From positions 120,977 through 184,976 of the forward strand of contig NZ_FOVU01000004.1 of NCBI RefSeq assembly GCF_900115265.1: a DNA stretch of 64,000 nt, given 5' to 3'. Position 1 is the stretch's first letter, and the number at the start of each line of letters is the position of its first letter. Shown piece by piece: positions 43,806-51,690 of this stretch. Source of the stretch: Bradyrhizobium sp. Ghvi. Lineage in GTDB: Bacteria > Pseudomonadota > Alphaproteobacteria > Rhizobiales > Xanthobacteraceae. A model generated the notes under the pieces. It saw only the letters and a program-made list of their open reading frames with translations, was not told where the DNA came from and ran no database searches. The position numbers and the translations under genes were made by a program.

Positions 43806-44137
43806 GGGTCGATCTCCTTCAAGAGGTCACGCAGGTTCTGGAAACGCTCGCGCCAGAAGACACCGTAATGATCCATCCAGGTGACCAACGGCTCGAGGCC
43901 TTCAGGCGCGGCGCGGTAATAGACATTGCGACCCTCGGCGCGCTCGGCGACGAGGCCCGCCCGCTTCAACGATTTCAGGTGCTGCGAGATGGCGCCCTGC
44001 GTCACCCCGCTGCCGCGCGTCAGCTCGGCGACGCTGACTTCCTTGGTGTCGAAGATGCGCTCGAACACGGCGCGGCGGGTCGGATCGGCGAGGGCGCGCA
44101 TCACGGCGGTGACGGGATGTGGAGCGGTTTCGATCAT
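43802..44137 (-). CDS. ArsR-family transcriptional regulator
   Basis: A 111-residue winged-helix repressor: VMRALADPTRRAVFERI, the recognition helix VSVAELTRGSGVTQGAISQHLKSLKRAGLV and the wing ERAEGRNVYYRAAPEGLEPL. It lacks the CxC metal motif of metal sensors, as is usual for ArsR proteins paired with SRPBCC genes. ATG at 44137 was preferred over TTG at 44146. A perfect 11-bp dyad begins 4 bases upstream of the ATG, so self-repression is very likely. Confidence 0.9.
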   Translation of the reverse strand: MIETAPHPVTAVMRALADPTRRAVFERIFDTKEVSVAELTRGSGVTQGAISQHLKSLKRAGLVAERAEGRNVYYRAAPEGLEPLVTWMDHYGVFWRERFQNLRDLLKEIDP

Positions 44138-44140
44138 CTC

Positions 44141-44166
44141 AATCAATTAGCGTGGGCTAATTGATT
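44141..44166. promoter_or_regulatory. candidate ArsR operator
   Basis: AATCAATTAGC and GCTAATTGATT form a perfect 11-bp inverted repeat around GTGG. It begins 4 bases upstream of the ArsR ATG. The length and AT-rich arms suit an ArsR dimer. The dyad is seen; binding is inferred. Confidence 0.6.
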
Positions 44167-44217
44167 AGTCAATACTAATGCATTTCCTGACCTTGAATCC
44201 TAAATGTCCATTTGACA

Positions 44218-44237
44218 ATGACTGACTAGTCAGTCAT
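44218..44237. promoter_or_regulatory. candidate TetR operator of the export operon
   Basis: ATGACTGACTAGTCAGTCAT is a perfect 20-base palindrome lying 9 bases before the TetR start. Its position at the head of the TetR-HlyD-ABC operon indicates autorepression. The palindrome is seen; binding is inferred. Confidence 0.7.
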
Positions 44238-44246
44238 AAATGAAGC

Positions 44247-44930
44247 ATGATGAAGAAGCCCACTACAGCAGCTGCGACCAAGGTCGCGAGTCAGACGCCC
44301 AGGCATGGCGGGGAAGTCGCTCCGGCATCAAGCCGTGCGACGCGCGCAGCGGAGCGGCGCGCGGCAATCGTGGAGGCGGCGATGGAGGAATTCGTCGCGC
44401 GCGGCTTTGCGGCGACGCGGCTTGACGACATCGCCAAGCGCGCAGGCGTCGCGAAGGGCACGATCTACCTGCACTTCAAGGACAAGGAATCGATGTTCGA
44501 GGAGTTGGTGCGTATCGTGATCGTGCCCGTGGTGGCTCGGCTCGACGCGTTGCCACCGCCGACGGGCTCGGTGCGCGATCTCATCGAAATGTTTGCCGGA
44601 AATTTCATCAACGAGGTGATCGGCACACGCCGTGGCGATCTCGTGCGCCTGATCGTGGCGGAGGGGCCGCGCTTTCCGGCGGTCGCCGACTTCTACTACC
44701 GCGAGGTCGTCTCGCGCGGGATGGCCGGCATGCGCGCGCTGATCGAACTCGGCGTTGCCCGCGGCGAGATCCGCCAGAAGAATCTCGCGCGCTATCCGCA
44801 GATCCTGGTCGCGCCCGCGATCATCGCGGTGATCTGGCAGAGCCTGTTTGCGCGGCACGCGCCGCTCGACGCGCAGGACATGCTGCGCGTCCATCTGGAT
44901 TTGATTTTCGGCGAACGGAGGACGACATGA
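44247..44930 (+). CDS. TetR-family regulator of the adjacent export operon
   Basis: A 227-residue regulator. After a ~35-residue low-complexity basic N terminus comes the DNA-binding domain: RRAAIVEAAMEEFVARGFAATRLDDIAKRAGVAKGTIYLHFKDKESMFEELV. The C-terminal ligand domain follows. It is the first gene of an operon with HlyD, an ABC ATPase and an ABC-2 permease. Its stop overlaps the HlyD start by 4 bases. A perfect palindrome just upstream suggests it represses its own operon until an exported compound binds. Confidence 0.92.
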   Translation: MMKKPTTAAATKVASQTPRHGGEVAPASSRATRAAERRAAIVEAAMEEFVARGFAATRLDDIAKRAGVAKGTIYLHFKDKESMFEELVRIVIVPVVARLDALPPPTGSVRDLIEMFAGNFINEVIGTRRGDLVRLIVAEGPRFPAVADFYYREVVSRGMAGMRALIELGVARGEIRQKNLARYPQILVAPAIIAVIWQSLFARHAPLDAQDMLRVHLDLIFGERRTT

Positions 44931-45715
44931 CGTCGCCGCAAAGGATATTTGGAATCATCTTGGCCGCCGCGCTTGCAACAGGCCTCGCCGGTTGCAAGGA
45001 GAAGCGCGACCCCGGCTTCCAGGGCTGGGTCGAGGCGGACATGATCTTCGTCAGTCCGGACGAAGCAGGCCGGGTCACCAAGCTCAACGTCCGCGAGGGC
45101 GACGAGGTCAAGGTCGGCGAAGCGCTCTATTCCGTCGATGACGACCTCCAGCTCGCCGATCTCAACCAGAACAAGGCGACGCTGGCGAATGCGCAGCAGA
45201 CCTATGATCGTGCGGCCTCGCTGAGCAAGACCGGCGCCGGCACGCAGGCCAATCTCGATTCCGCCGTCTCCGCCTTGCGCGTTGCCGAAGCCCGCGTGGC
45301 GACCTCGGAGACGCGGCTGGCCCGGCGCAAGGGCTTTGCGCCCGTTGCCGGCACCATCCAGCAGATCTATTTCCGTGAGGGCGAGATGGTGGCGGCGCAG
45401 CGGCCGGTGCTCTCGATCATGCCACCAGGCAACATGAAGCTGCGCTTCTTCGTGCCGGAAACGGAGCTGCCGAAACTCTCGATCGGCGACGAGGTGCGGG
45501 TCGCCTGCGACAATTGCGCCGCCGATCTCACCGCTAAGATCTATTTCATCGCGACGTCGGCTGAATACACCCCGCCGGTGATCTACAGCCTCGAAGAGCG
45601 CAACAAGCTCGTCTATCTCATTCAGGCGCGACCGTCGCGGCCCGATGCCTTGCGGGTGGGGCAGCCGATCGACGTCTATCTCAATCCAAAGACACCGGTG
45701 GCGGACAAGCGATGA
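44927..45715 (+). CDS. HlyD/YbhG-like membrane-fusion lipoprotein
   Basis: A 262-residue periplasmic adaptor. The N terminus has a lipobox (ATGLAGCK, Cys ~24), then the biotinyl-lipoyl strand VEADMIFVSPDEAGRVTKLNVREGDEVKVGEALYSVD, a short helical hairpin (~75-130) and the return barrel GTIQQIYFREGEMVAAQRPVLSIM. Adaptors of this type link an ABC-2 exporter to the outer membrane. It overlaps the ATPase gene by 4 bases. Substrate is unknown. Confidence 0.9.
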   Translation: MTSPQRIFGIILAAALATGLAGCKEKRDPGFQGWVEADMIFVSPDEAGRVTKLNVREGDEVKVGEALYSVDDDLQLADLNQNKATLANAQQTYDRAASLSKTGAGTQANLDSAVSALRVAEARVATSETRLARRKGFAPVAGTIQQIYFREGEMVAAQRPVLSIMPPGNMKLRFFVPETELPKLSIGDEVRVACDNCAADLTAKIYFIATSAEYTPPVIYSLEERNKLVYLIQARPSRPDALRVGQPIDVYLNPKTPVADKR

Positions 45716-46641
45716 ACGCCGGCAACGACATCGCAATCGACGTCAGAGGCCTGAGCAAATCGTTCGGCGGCCGCGAGGTCGTGCACGACCTGTCGATGCA
45801 GGTGAAGCGTGGCTCGATCTACGGCTTCCTCGGGCCGAACGGCTCGGGCAAGACCACGACCATCCGCATCCTCTGCGGCCTGCTCACGCCCGACAGCGGT
45901 GAGGGCACCTGCCTCGGCTACGACATCTTGCGCGACGCCGAGAAGATCAAGCGCCAGGTCGGCTACATGACCCAGCGCTTCAGCCTCTATCAGGACCTGT
46001 CCGTGCGCGAGAACCTGGAATTCGTCGCACGGCTCTATGGCCTCGCCGACGCACGCGGTGCCGCGCGCGACATGATCAAACGACTCGGGCTCTCGGGCCG
46101 CGAGGAGCAGCTCGCCGGCGAGCTCTCCGGCGGGTGGAAGCAGCGGCTGGCGCTCGGGGCCTGCACGCTGCCGAATCCAAAATTGTTGCTGCTGGACGAG
46201 CCGACCGCGGGCGTCGATCCCAAGGCACGGCGAGACTTCTGGAACGAGATCCATGCGCTCGCCGCCGAGGGGCTCACGGTACTGGTCTCCACCCATTACA
46301 TGGACGAAGCCGAGCGCTGCCACGAGATCGCTTACATCGCCTACGGCCATCTGCTGGCGCGCGGCACCGTCGACGAGGTGATCGCGAAGTCGGCGCTGAC
46401 GACCTACACCGTCACGGGCGAGCTGGGCGGGCTCGCGGCCGAGCTCGACCATAAGCCAGGCGTCGATATGGTGGCCCCGTTCGGCACCTCGCTGCATGTC
46501 TCCGGCCGTGATGCTGCGGCGCTCGAAGCCAGCATCGCGCCTTGGCGCGAGAAAAGCGGCCTGCACTGGCAGAAGTCGCATCCATCGCTGGAAGACGTCT
46601 TCATCGAATTGATGAACCGCTCGAGGGACAATTTCCAATGA
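45712..46641 (+). CDS. ABC-2 type exporter ATPase (YbhF-like)
   Basis: A 309-residue ATPase with Walker A (GPNGSGKTTT), Q-loop (MTQRFSLYQDLSVRENLEF), signature LSGGWKQR, Walker B (LLLLDEPTAGVDP) and switch His (VSTHYMDEAERC), followed by a C-terminal ~80-residue DUF4162-like tail. It drives the permease encoded next. Its stop overlaps the permease start by 4 bases. Family is the drug/lipid exporter group. Confidence 0.93.
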   Translation: MNAGNDIAIDVRGLSKSFGGREVVHDLSMQVKRGSIYGFLGPNGSGKTTTIRILCGLLTPDSGEGTCLGYDILRDAEKIKRQVGYMTQRFSLYQDLSVRENLEFVARLYGLADARGAARDMIKRLGLSGREEQLAGELSGGWKQRLALGACTLPNPKLLLLDEPTAGVDPKARRDFWNEIHALAAEGLTVLVSTHYMDEAERCHEIAYIAYGHLLARGTVDEVIAKSALTTYTVTGELGGLAAELDHKPGVDMVAPFGTSLHVSGRDAAALEASIAPWREKSGLHWQKSHPSLEDVFIELMNRSRDNFQ

Positions 46642-47801
46642 GCACCATCCGCGCAACCGGCCCCGTGTCGGAGATCCGCGACCGTTTCGGTTTCTTGCGC
46701 CGCTCCTATGCCATGATGGCGAAGGAATTCATTCAGCTTCGGCGGGACCGCGTGTCGTTTGCCATGATCGTCGCGATCCCCGTGATGCAGCTGCTGTTGT
46801 TCGGTTATGCCATCAACACCACGCCGCACCATCTGCCGAGCGCGGTGCTGCTGCAGGAGGACTCCGATCTCGCCCGTTCGGTCCTGAAGGCGCTGGAGAA
46901 CACCGCCTATTTCCGCTTCGTCTACGAAGTGCACGACGTCGAGGATTTCGACAATCTGCTGAAGTCCGGCAAGGTGCTGTTCGGCGTCGAGATCCCGCGC
47001 GGCTTCGAGCGGGCAGTGCGGCGCGGCGACAAGCCGGCTCTGCTGGTCGCCGCGGATGCGACCGATCCGGTCGCCGCAAGCTCCGCGCTCGGCTCGCTCG
47101 GGATGATCGTGCAGACCGCGCTCCAGCACGATCTCTATATCGGTGATGCGCCGGCACTGCCGTTCGAGATCAGGGCGCATGCACGCTATAATCCGGCTGC
47201 GGAATCGCGGATCAACATCGTGCCAGGCCTGGTCGGCACCATCCTCACCATGACGATGCTGATCTTCACGGCGCTGTCGGTGACGCGTGAGATTGAGCGC
47301 GGCACCATGGAGAGCCTGTTGTCGATGCCGATCAAGCCGGTCGAGGTGATGCTCGGCAAGATCGTCCCCTACATCGTGGTCGGCTTCATCCAGGCCTTCC
47401 TGATCGTCAATATCGGCGTGTTTCTGTTCGGCGTGCCGGTGCTCGGCAACCTGCTCCTGCTGGCGGCGCTCTCGACGCTCTTCATCGCCACAAATCTCGC
47501 GATCGGCTACACGTTCTCCACCATCGCCCAGAATCAGCTGCAGGCGATCCAGATGTCGTTCATGTTCTTCCTGCCGAGCCTGCTGCTGTCCGGCTTCATG
47601 TTCCCGTTCGCGGGCATGCCGGCCTGGGCGCAATATCTCGGCGAATGCCTGCCGCTGACGCACTATCTGCGCATCGTTCGTGCCATCATGCTGAAGGGCG
47701 CGTCCATGCCGAACCTGCGCTTCGATGCGGTTGCCCTCGCCATCCTGATGCTGGTCGCCATGACTATCGCCGTGACACGCTTCCGCCGCACGCTGGATTG
47801 A
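46638..47801 (+). CDS. ABC-2 type exporter permease (YbhS/YbhR-like)
   Basis: A 387-residue ABC-2 permease. One N-terminal span is followed by a large periplasmic loop (~65-185), then five spans, with ALSVTREIERGTMESLLSMPIKPVEVMLGKIVPYIVVGFIQ, the typical ABC-2 signature, and LPSLLLSGFMFPFAGMPAWAQYLGECLPLTHYLRIVRAIMLKG near the end. Last gene of the TetR-HlyD-ATPase operon. YbhFSR in E. coli has two permeases; here there is one, so it would act as a homodimer. Confidence 0.92.
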   Translation: MSTIRATGPVSEIRDRFGFLRRSYAMMAKEFIQLRRDRVSFAMIVAIPVMQLLLFGYAINTTPHHLPSAVLLQEDSDLARSVLKALENTAYFRFVYEVHDVEDFDNLLKSGKVLFGVEIPRGFERAVRRGDKPALLVAADATDPVAASSALGSLGMIVQTALQHDLYIGDAPALPFEIRAHARYNPAAESRINIVPGLVGTILTMTMLIFTALSVTREIERGTMESLLSMPIKPVEVMLGKIVPYIVVGFIQAFLIVNIGVFLFGVPVLGNLLLLAALSTLFIATNLAIGYTFSTIAQNQLQAIQMSFMFFLPSLLLSGFMFPFAGMPAWAQYLGECLPLTHYLRIVRAIMLKGASMPNLRFDAVALAILMLVAMTIAVTRFRRTLD

Positions 47802-47819
47802 GGCAGAATGTCCTCCGAT

Positions 47820-47897
47820 GTCATTCCGGGGCGCACGAAGTGCGAACCCGGAATCTCGAGATTCCGGGTTCGATGCTAGCGCGTCGCCCCGGAATGA
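47820..47897. repeat. intergenic palindromic repeat, family 1, copy C
   Basis: From GTCATTCCGGGGCGC to GCCCCGGAATGA, with a central GAATCTCGAGATTC palindrome. Compact form closest to copy A. It lies just after the export operon and before the cyclase gene. Confidence 0.8.
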
Positions 47898-47908
47898 GTG
47901 GGGGGATA

Positions 47909-49210
47909 ATGGTCAGCTTTCTGAAAGCCCGGCAGAAAGCCGTCTTGTCGGATCAGTTCGAGCGCGAACTGACGCGCGAGGTGCTGCGCACCGAACTGTT
48001 GCGGGTGAAGGCGCTGATCGCCACCGGCTTGGTCATGATCGTGCTGCTGACCACGACCTTCGTGATCGATCCTGCCATCGTGAACCGGATCTGGCACGGG
48101 ACGGAGGGCATGACCCGTGAATATACCCTCATTGCAGGCTTCCTGCTGTTCGAGGCCTGGATCCACGGCCAGATCAGGCGAAACCTCAAGCTCGATCGCG
48201 ACGTCCCGGTGGTCAGGCGCTATATCGGTGCAACCATCGAAACATCGCTGCCGACGCTCATCCTGATCCTACAGATCCGCAGCATGGGCGCTGGGCCTGC
48301 GCTCGGTTTCGTGTTGCCGCTGGTCTATTTCATCTTCGTCATTCTTTCGACGCTGCGGCTCGATTTCTGGCTGTCCACCTTCACGGGATTTGTCGCCGGC
48401 GCCGAACTTCTGGCGGTGGCGCTGTACTACAATTCGGCCAGCGACACCGGCGAACCCCTGATCTATTTCCACACCGTGCGCAGCACCGTCATCCTGGTCT
48501 GCGGCGTGCTCGCGGGCTCGGTCGGCGCGCAATTGCGACGGCAATTTGCCGCGAGCATCGCGGCGGCCACCGCGCGCGATCGGGTGACCAATCTGTTCGG
48601 CCAGCACGTCTCGCCGCAGGTGGTCGAGCGGCTGATGGCGGAGGGCACGAGCGTTGCCGGCGATCTCCGCCGTGTCGCAGTGATGTTCGTCGATTTCCGC
48701 GGCTTTACCGCAGGTGCGCAGACGCGCACGCCCCAGGAGGTGGTCGATAGGCTCGACGGCGCCTTCGCGGTGCTGGTCGACATTCTCGATCGCCACGGCG
48801 GCATTGTGAACAAGTTCCTCGGCGACGGCTTCCTGGCGCTGTTCGGCGCGCCGCTCGAAGCCTCCGATGCCGCGCATCGCGCGGTCGCTGCCGGCCGTGA
48901 CATGCTGACGGCGATGGACCGCATCAACGCGCAGACGAGCTGGCCGCTGCGGATCGGCATCGGCATCCATTTCGGCGAGGTCGTCGCCGGCAATATCGGC
49001 TCGCCGCGGCGCAAGGAGTACACGGTCATCGGCGATACCGTGAACTTCGCCTCGCGGCTTGAGGCGCTCAACAAGGAGTTCGGCTCGCAGCTCCTGATCT
49101 CCGCGTCCGTGCGCGAGGCGCTGGGTGCCGACTGCAGCGATGCGGTCGCGCTCGGCGAGGTCACCGTGCGCGGTTACGAGCAACCGGTTGCCGTGTTTCA
49201 ATTGGGGTGA
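47909..49210 (+). CDS. class III adenylate/guanylate cyclase, membrane-bound
   Basis: A 433-residue protein. Five or six membrane spans fill the first ~210 residues. The C-terminal catalytic domain (~245-433) has VAVMFVDFRGFTAGAQ (metal Asp), HGGIVNKFLGDGFLALFGAP (second metal Asp), IGIGIHFGEVVAGNIGSPRRKEYTVIGDTVNFASRLE (transition-state Asn/Arg region) and the end GYEQPVAVFQL. It makes cyclic AMP or GMP at the inner face. ATG at 47909 follows a GGGGGGA stretch. It stands alone. Confidence 0.9.
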   Translation: MVSFLKARQKAVLSDQFERELTREVLRTELLRVKALIATGLVMIVLLTTTFVIDPAIVNRIWHGTEGMTREYTLIAGFLLFEAWIHGQIRRNLKLDRDVPVVRRYIGATIETSLPTLILILQIRSMGAGPALGFVLPLVYFIFVILSTLRLDFWLSTFTGFVAGAELLAVALYYNSASDTGEPLIYFHTVRSTVILVCGVLAGSVGAQLRRQFAASIAAATARDRVTNLFGQHVSPQVVERLMAEGTSVAGDLRRVAVMFVDFRGFTAGAQTRTPQEVVDRLDGAFAVLVDILDRHGGIVNKFLGDGFLALFGAPLEASDAAHRAVAAGRDMLTAMDRINAQTSWPLRIGIGIHFGEVVAGNIGSPRRKEYTVIGDTVNFASRLEALNKEFGSQLLISASVREALGADCSDAVALGEVTVRGYEQPVAVFQLG

Positions 49211-49277
49211 GGGGATTCCTCGCGTTTCTTTGAAGGCGGGCGCTGAAATATCCCCGCACGCTCCGCGCTCCTGCATT

Positions 49278-49305
49278 CAGGAAGCCGAAACTCCTCGGCT
49301 TCCTG
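49278..49305. other. perfect hairpin between cyclase and small exported protein
   Basis: CAGGAAGCCGA and TCGGCTTCCTG are 11-bp arms around AACTCC. There is no U-run, so it is not a classical terminator. It lies 67 bases after the cyclase stop and 20 bases before the next ATG. Confidence 0.55.
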
Positions 49306-49325
49306 ATGTCTCGCGGAGAAAATCC

Positions 49326-49523
49326 ATGACTCGATTGACCATTGCTTCGGCCTTGATTGCCGCTTCCGTCTATCAAGTCCAGTCTGCTGCCGCTCGCGAC
49401 GTTGCGCCAGCGCGGCGCGCCGTGGTTCACGCGACGGCGGATTGCGTCAGGGCGCCGGCAGAGGGCGCCTATGCCTCGGCGCCCTACAAGGAGCCGCCCT
49501 GCATACCGAAGACCACGAACTGA
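49326..49523 (+). CDS. small exported protein, 65 residues
   Basis: The first ~22 residues are a signal peptide (MTRLTIASALIAASVYQVQS, cleaved near SAAA-RD). The mature part is ~43 residues with two cysteines (ADCVRAPAEG, EPPCIPK), which could form one disulfide. GGAG lies 8 bases before ATG. No family recognised. It is too short for a confident function; the signal peptide and ribosome-binding site support coding. Confidence 0.6.
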   Translation: MTRLTIASALIAASVYQVQSAAARDVAPARRAVVHATADCVRAPAEGAYASAPYKEPPCIPKTTN

Positions 49524-49605
49524 CTTTCGCGACGAGGCGAAGCCGGGCTGGCGAAGACAGTCAGTCCGGCTTCTCTTTCCATCCGGGCTGGTATTGAGGT
49601 AGCGC

Positions 49606-49640
49606 TTGACTCGTGTTTCATCTAGTCATCTATATGACTA
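49606..49640 (+). promoter_or_regulatory. GntR-gene promoter with overlapping operator dyad
   Basis: TTGACT at 49606, a 17-base spacer and TCTATA at 49629 look like -35 and -10 boxes. A perfect dyad, TAGTCAT and ATGACTA (49623-49640), overlaps the -10. The first transcribed base would fall about at the ATG at 49642, giving a leaderless mRNA. Boxes and dyad are seen; use is inferred. Confidence 0.5.
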
Positions 49641-49641
49641 T

Positions 49642-50373
49642 ATGAATCCGGCTTCCCGCGACGACCGCCTGCCACGCTACCAGCGCCTGCGCGACGACCT
49701 CGCGGCGCGGATCAACCGCAATGAATGGCGCCCGGGCGAGCCGATCCCGTCGGAAGCCGAACTCGGCGCCCATTACGGCGTCGCGATCGGCACCGTGCGC
49801 AAGGCGATCGACCAGCTCGTTGCGGACGCCGTGCTGGAGCGCCAGCAGGGCCGCGGCACCTTCGTTCGGCGCGCACGCTTCAATTCCTCGCTGTTCCGGT
49901 TCTTCCGCTTCCAGTCGGAGAGCGGCGAGCGACGCGTGCCGAAGAGCCGTATCCTCAGGCGCAAGAGCGTGCCCGCGACCTCGGCCGTGGCATCGGCGCT
50001 GCGCCTTCCCGTCGGCGAGCCCGTGATCAGCCTGTCGCGCCTGCGCCTGATCGACGATGTGCCGCTGCTGGCCGAAGAGATCTGGCTGCAGCAATCGCGC
50101 TTTGCAAAGATTCTCGAGATCGACACCGCCGAGTTCGGCGACTTGTTGTATCCGCTCTACGAGGAGCGCTGCGGGGAGGTGGTGGTCTCCGCCGAGGAAA
50201 TCCTGACGGTCGAGACTGCCAACGAGATGCAGGCGCGGCTGCTTCGGCTCGAGGCTCACGCACCGCTGATCGTGATCGAGCGCCTTGCGTTCGACCTGGA
50301 GCGACAGCCGATCGAATGGCGTCGCTCGCGCGGGCCGGCGGATCGCTTCCGCTACCACGCCGAGATCAGGTGA
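49642..50373 (+). CDS. GntR/HutC-family transcriptional regulator
   Basis: A 243-residue regulator: winged helix (LRDDLAARINRNEWRPGEPIPSEAELGAHYGVAIGTVRKAIDQLVADAVLERQQGRGTFV, ~10-75) and a UTRA ligand-binding domain (~95-240) ending in FRYHAEIR. There is no Shine-Dalgarno sequence before ATG 49642, and the promoter would place the transcript start at the ATG. The dyad overlapping the -10 suggests self-repression. It lies 50 bases before an MFS transporter and in line with an amidohydrolase, which it probably controls. Confidence 0.9.
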   Translation: MNPASRDDRLPRYQRLRDDLAARINRNEWRPGEPIPSEAELGAHYGVAIGTVRKAIDQLVADAVLERQQGRGTFVRRARFNSSLFRFFRFQSESGERRVPKSRILRRKSVPATSAVASALRLPVGEPVISLSRLRLIDDVPLLAEEIWLQQSRFAKILEIDTAEFGDLLYPLYEERCGEVVVSAEEILTVETANEMQARLLRLEAHAPLIVIERLAFDLERQPIEWRRSRGPADRFRYHAEIR

Positions 50374-50423
50374 GCGCGACTTTCAACGACGTCAAACAAC
50401 AACGCGTACAGGGGTAGGAAAAC

Positions 50424-51668
50424 ATGTCGAACTGGTACAGTGAGAGCTCGCCGCTGGAGCGTCGCACGTTCTGGGCAAGCTTTGGCGGCTGGGCGCTGGA
50501 TGCGCTCGACGTCCAGATGTTCGGCCTTGCCATCCCCGCGTTGATCGCGACCTTTCACATCAGCAAGGCCGACGCCGGCCTGCTCGGATCGGTCACGCTG
50601 TTCTTCGGCGCATTCGGCGGCTGGCTCGGCGGCGCGCTCGGCGATCGCTTCGGCCGCGTCAAGGCGCTGCAGATCACGGTCGCGACCTTCGCGCTCGCGA
50701 CCTTCGCCAGCGCCTTCGCGATGACCTACGCCCAGCTTCTGGTGCTCAAGGCCATTCAAGGCCTCGGCTTCGGCGCCGAATGGGCTTGCGGCGCGGTCCT
50801 GATGGCCGAGATCATCCGTCCCGAGCATCGGGGCAAGGCGCTCGGCTCGGTGCAGAGCGCCTGGGCCGTGGGTTGGGGCGCGGCGGTTCTGTTGTCGGCG
50901 CTGGTCTTCACCTATGCGCCGGTGGATATCGGCTGGCGGATGCTGTTTGCAATCGGACTGCTGCCGGCGCTCCTCATCATCTTCATCCGCCAGGGGCTGA
51001 AGGAGCCGCCGCGCGCGATCGCGAAGGACGCAGAAGCGCCGTTCCTCGCCACGCTCTCGGGCATCTTCCATCGCGACGTGCTGCGCTCGACGCTGGTCGG
51101 CGGACTCTTCGGCATTGGCGCCCACGGTGGTTATGCTGCCCTGACGACGTTCCTGCCGACCTTCTTGCGCGAGGTGCGGCACCTCTCGGTGCTCGGCTCC
51201 AGCTTCTACCTGGCCGTCATCATCATCGCGTTCTTCTGCGGTTGTGTCGCGAGCGGCTTCATCAGCGACCGGGTCGGGCGCAGGGCGAACGTCGCGTTCT
51301 TTGCCGCCGCCTGCATCGCCACCGTGCTGGTCTATATCTTCGTGCCGCTGACCAATGGCCAGATGCTGGTGCTTGGATTTCCGCTCGGCTTCTTCTCGGC
51401 GGGAATCCCTGCAAGCATGGCGGCGCTGTTCAGCGAGCTCTATCCGGCTGGCGTGCGCGGCACAGGCGTCGGCTTCTGCTACAATTTCGGCCGCGTCGTC
51501 TCTGCCGCGTTTCCCTTCCTGGTCGGCATTCTCAGCGACCGCATCGGCCTCGGGCCTGCGATCGGTATCGACGCGGCGTTTGCCTATTCGCTGGTGCTGA
51601 TCGCGGTGCTGCTGCTGCCGGAAACCCGCGGGAAAGTGTTCGAGCAGACGGCGGCAACCCACGCCTGA
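50424..51668 (+). CDS. MFS transporter, aromatic-acid/organic-anion symporter type
   Basis: A 414-residue twelve-span carrier. The loop-2/3 motif is LGDRFGRVKAL, with the D-A-L-D-V-Q-M-F segment in the first span and GAEWACGAVLMAEIIRPEHRGKALG in span 4, as in the AAHS (aromatic acid:proton symporter) group. AGGAAAAC precedes the start. Between the GntR regulator and a PDC-lactonase-like amidohydrolase, it probably imports that enzyme's aromatic or lactone substrate. Specificity is inferred. Confidence 0.9.
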   Translation: MSNWYSESSPLERRTFWASFGGWALDALDVQMFGLAIPALIATFHISKADAGLLGSVTLFFGAFGGWLGGALGDRFGRVKALQITVATFALATFASAFAMTYAQLLVLKAIQGLGFGAEWACGAVLMAEIIRPEHRGKALGSVQSAWAVGWGAAVLLSALVFTYAPVDIGWRMLFAIGLLPALLIIFIRQGLKEPPRAIAKDAEAPFLATLSGIFHRDVLRSTLVGGLFGIGAHGGYAALTTFLPTFLREVRHLSVLGSSFYLAVIIIAFFCGCVASGFISDRVGRRANVAFFAAACIATVLVYIFVPLTNGQMLVLGFPLGFFSAGIPASMAALFSELYPAGVRGTGVGFCYNFGRVVSAAFPFLVGILSDRIGLGPAIGIDAAFAYSLVLIAVLLLPETRGKVFEQTAATHA

Positions 51669-51690
51669 CCGGAAATGAGGGATAACGACC

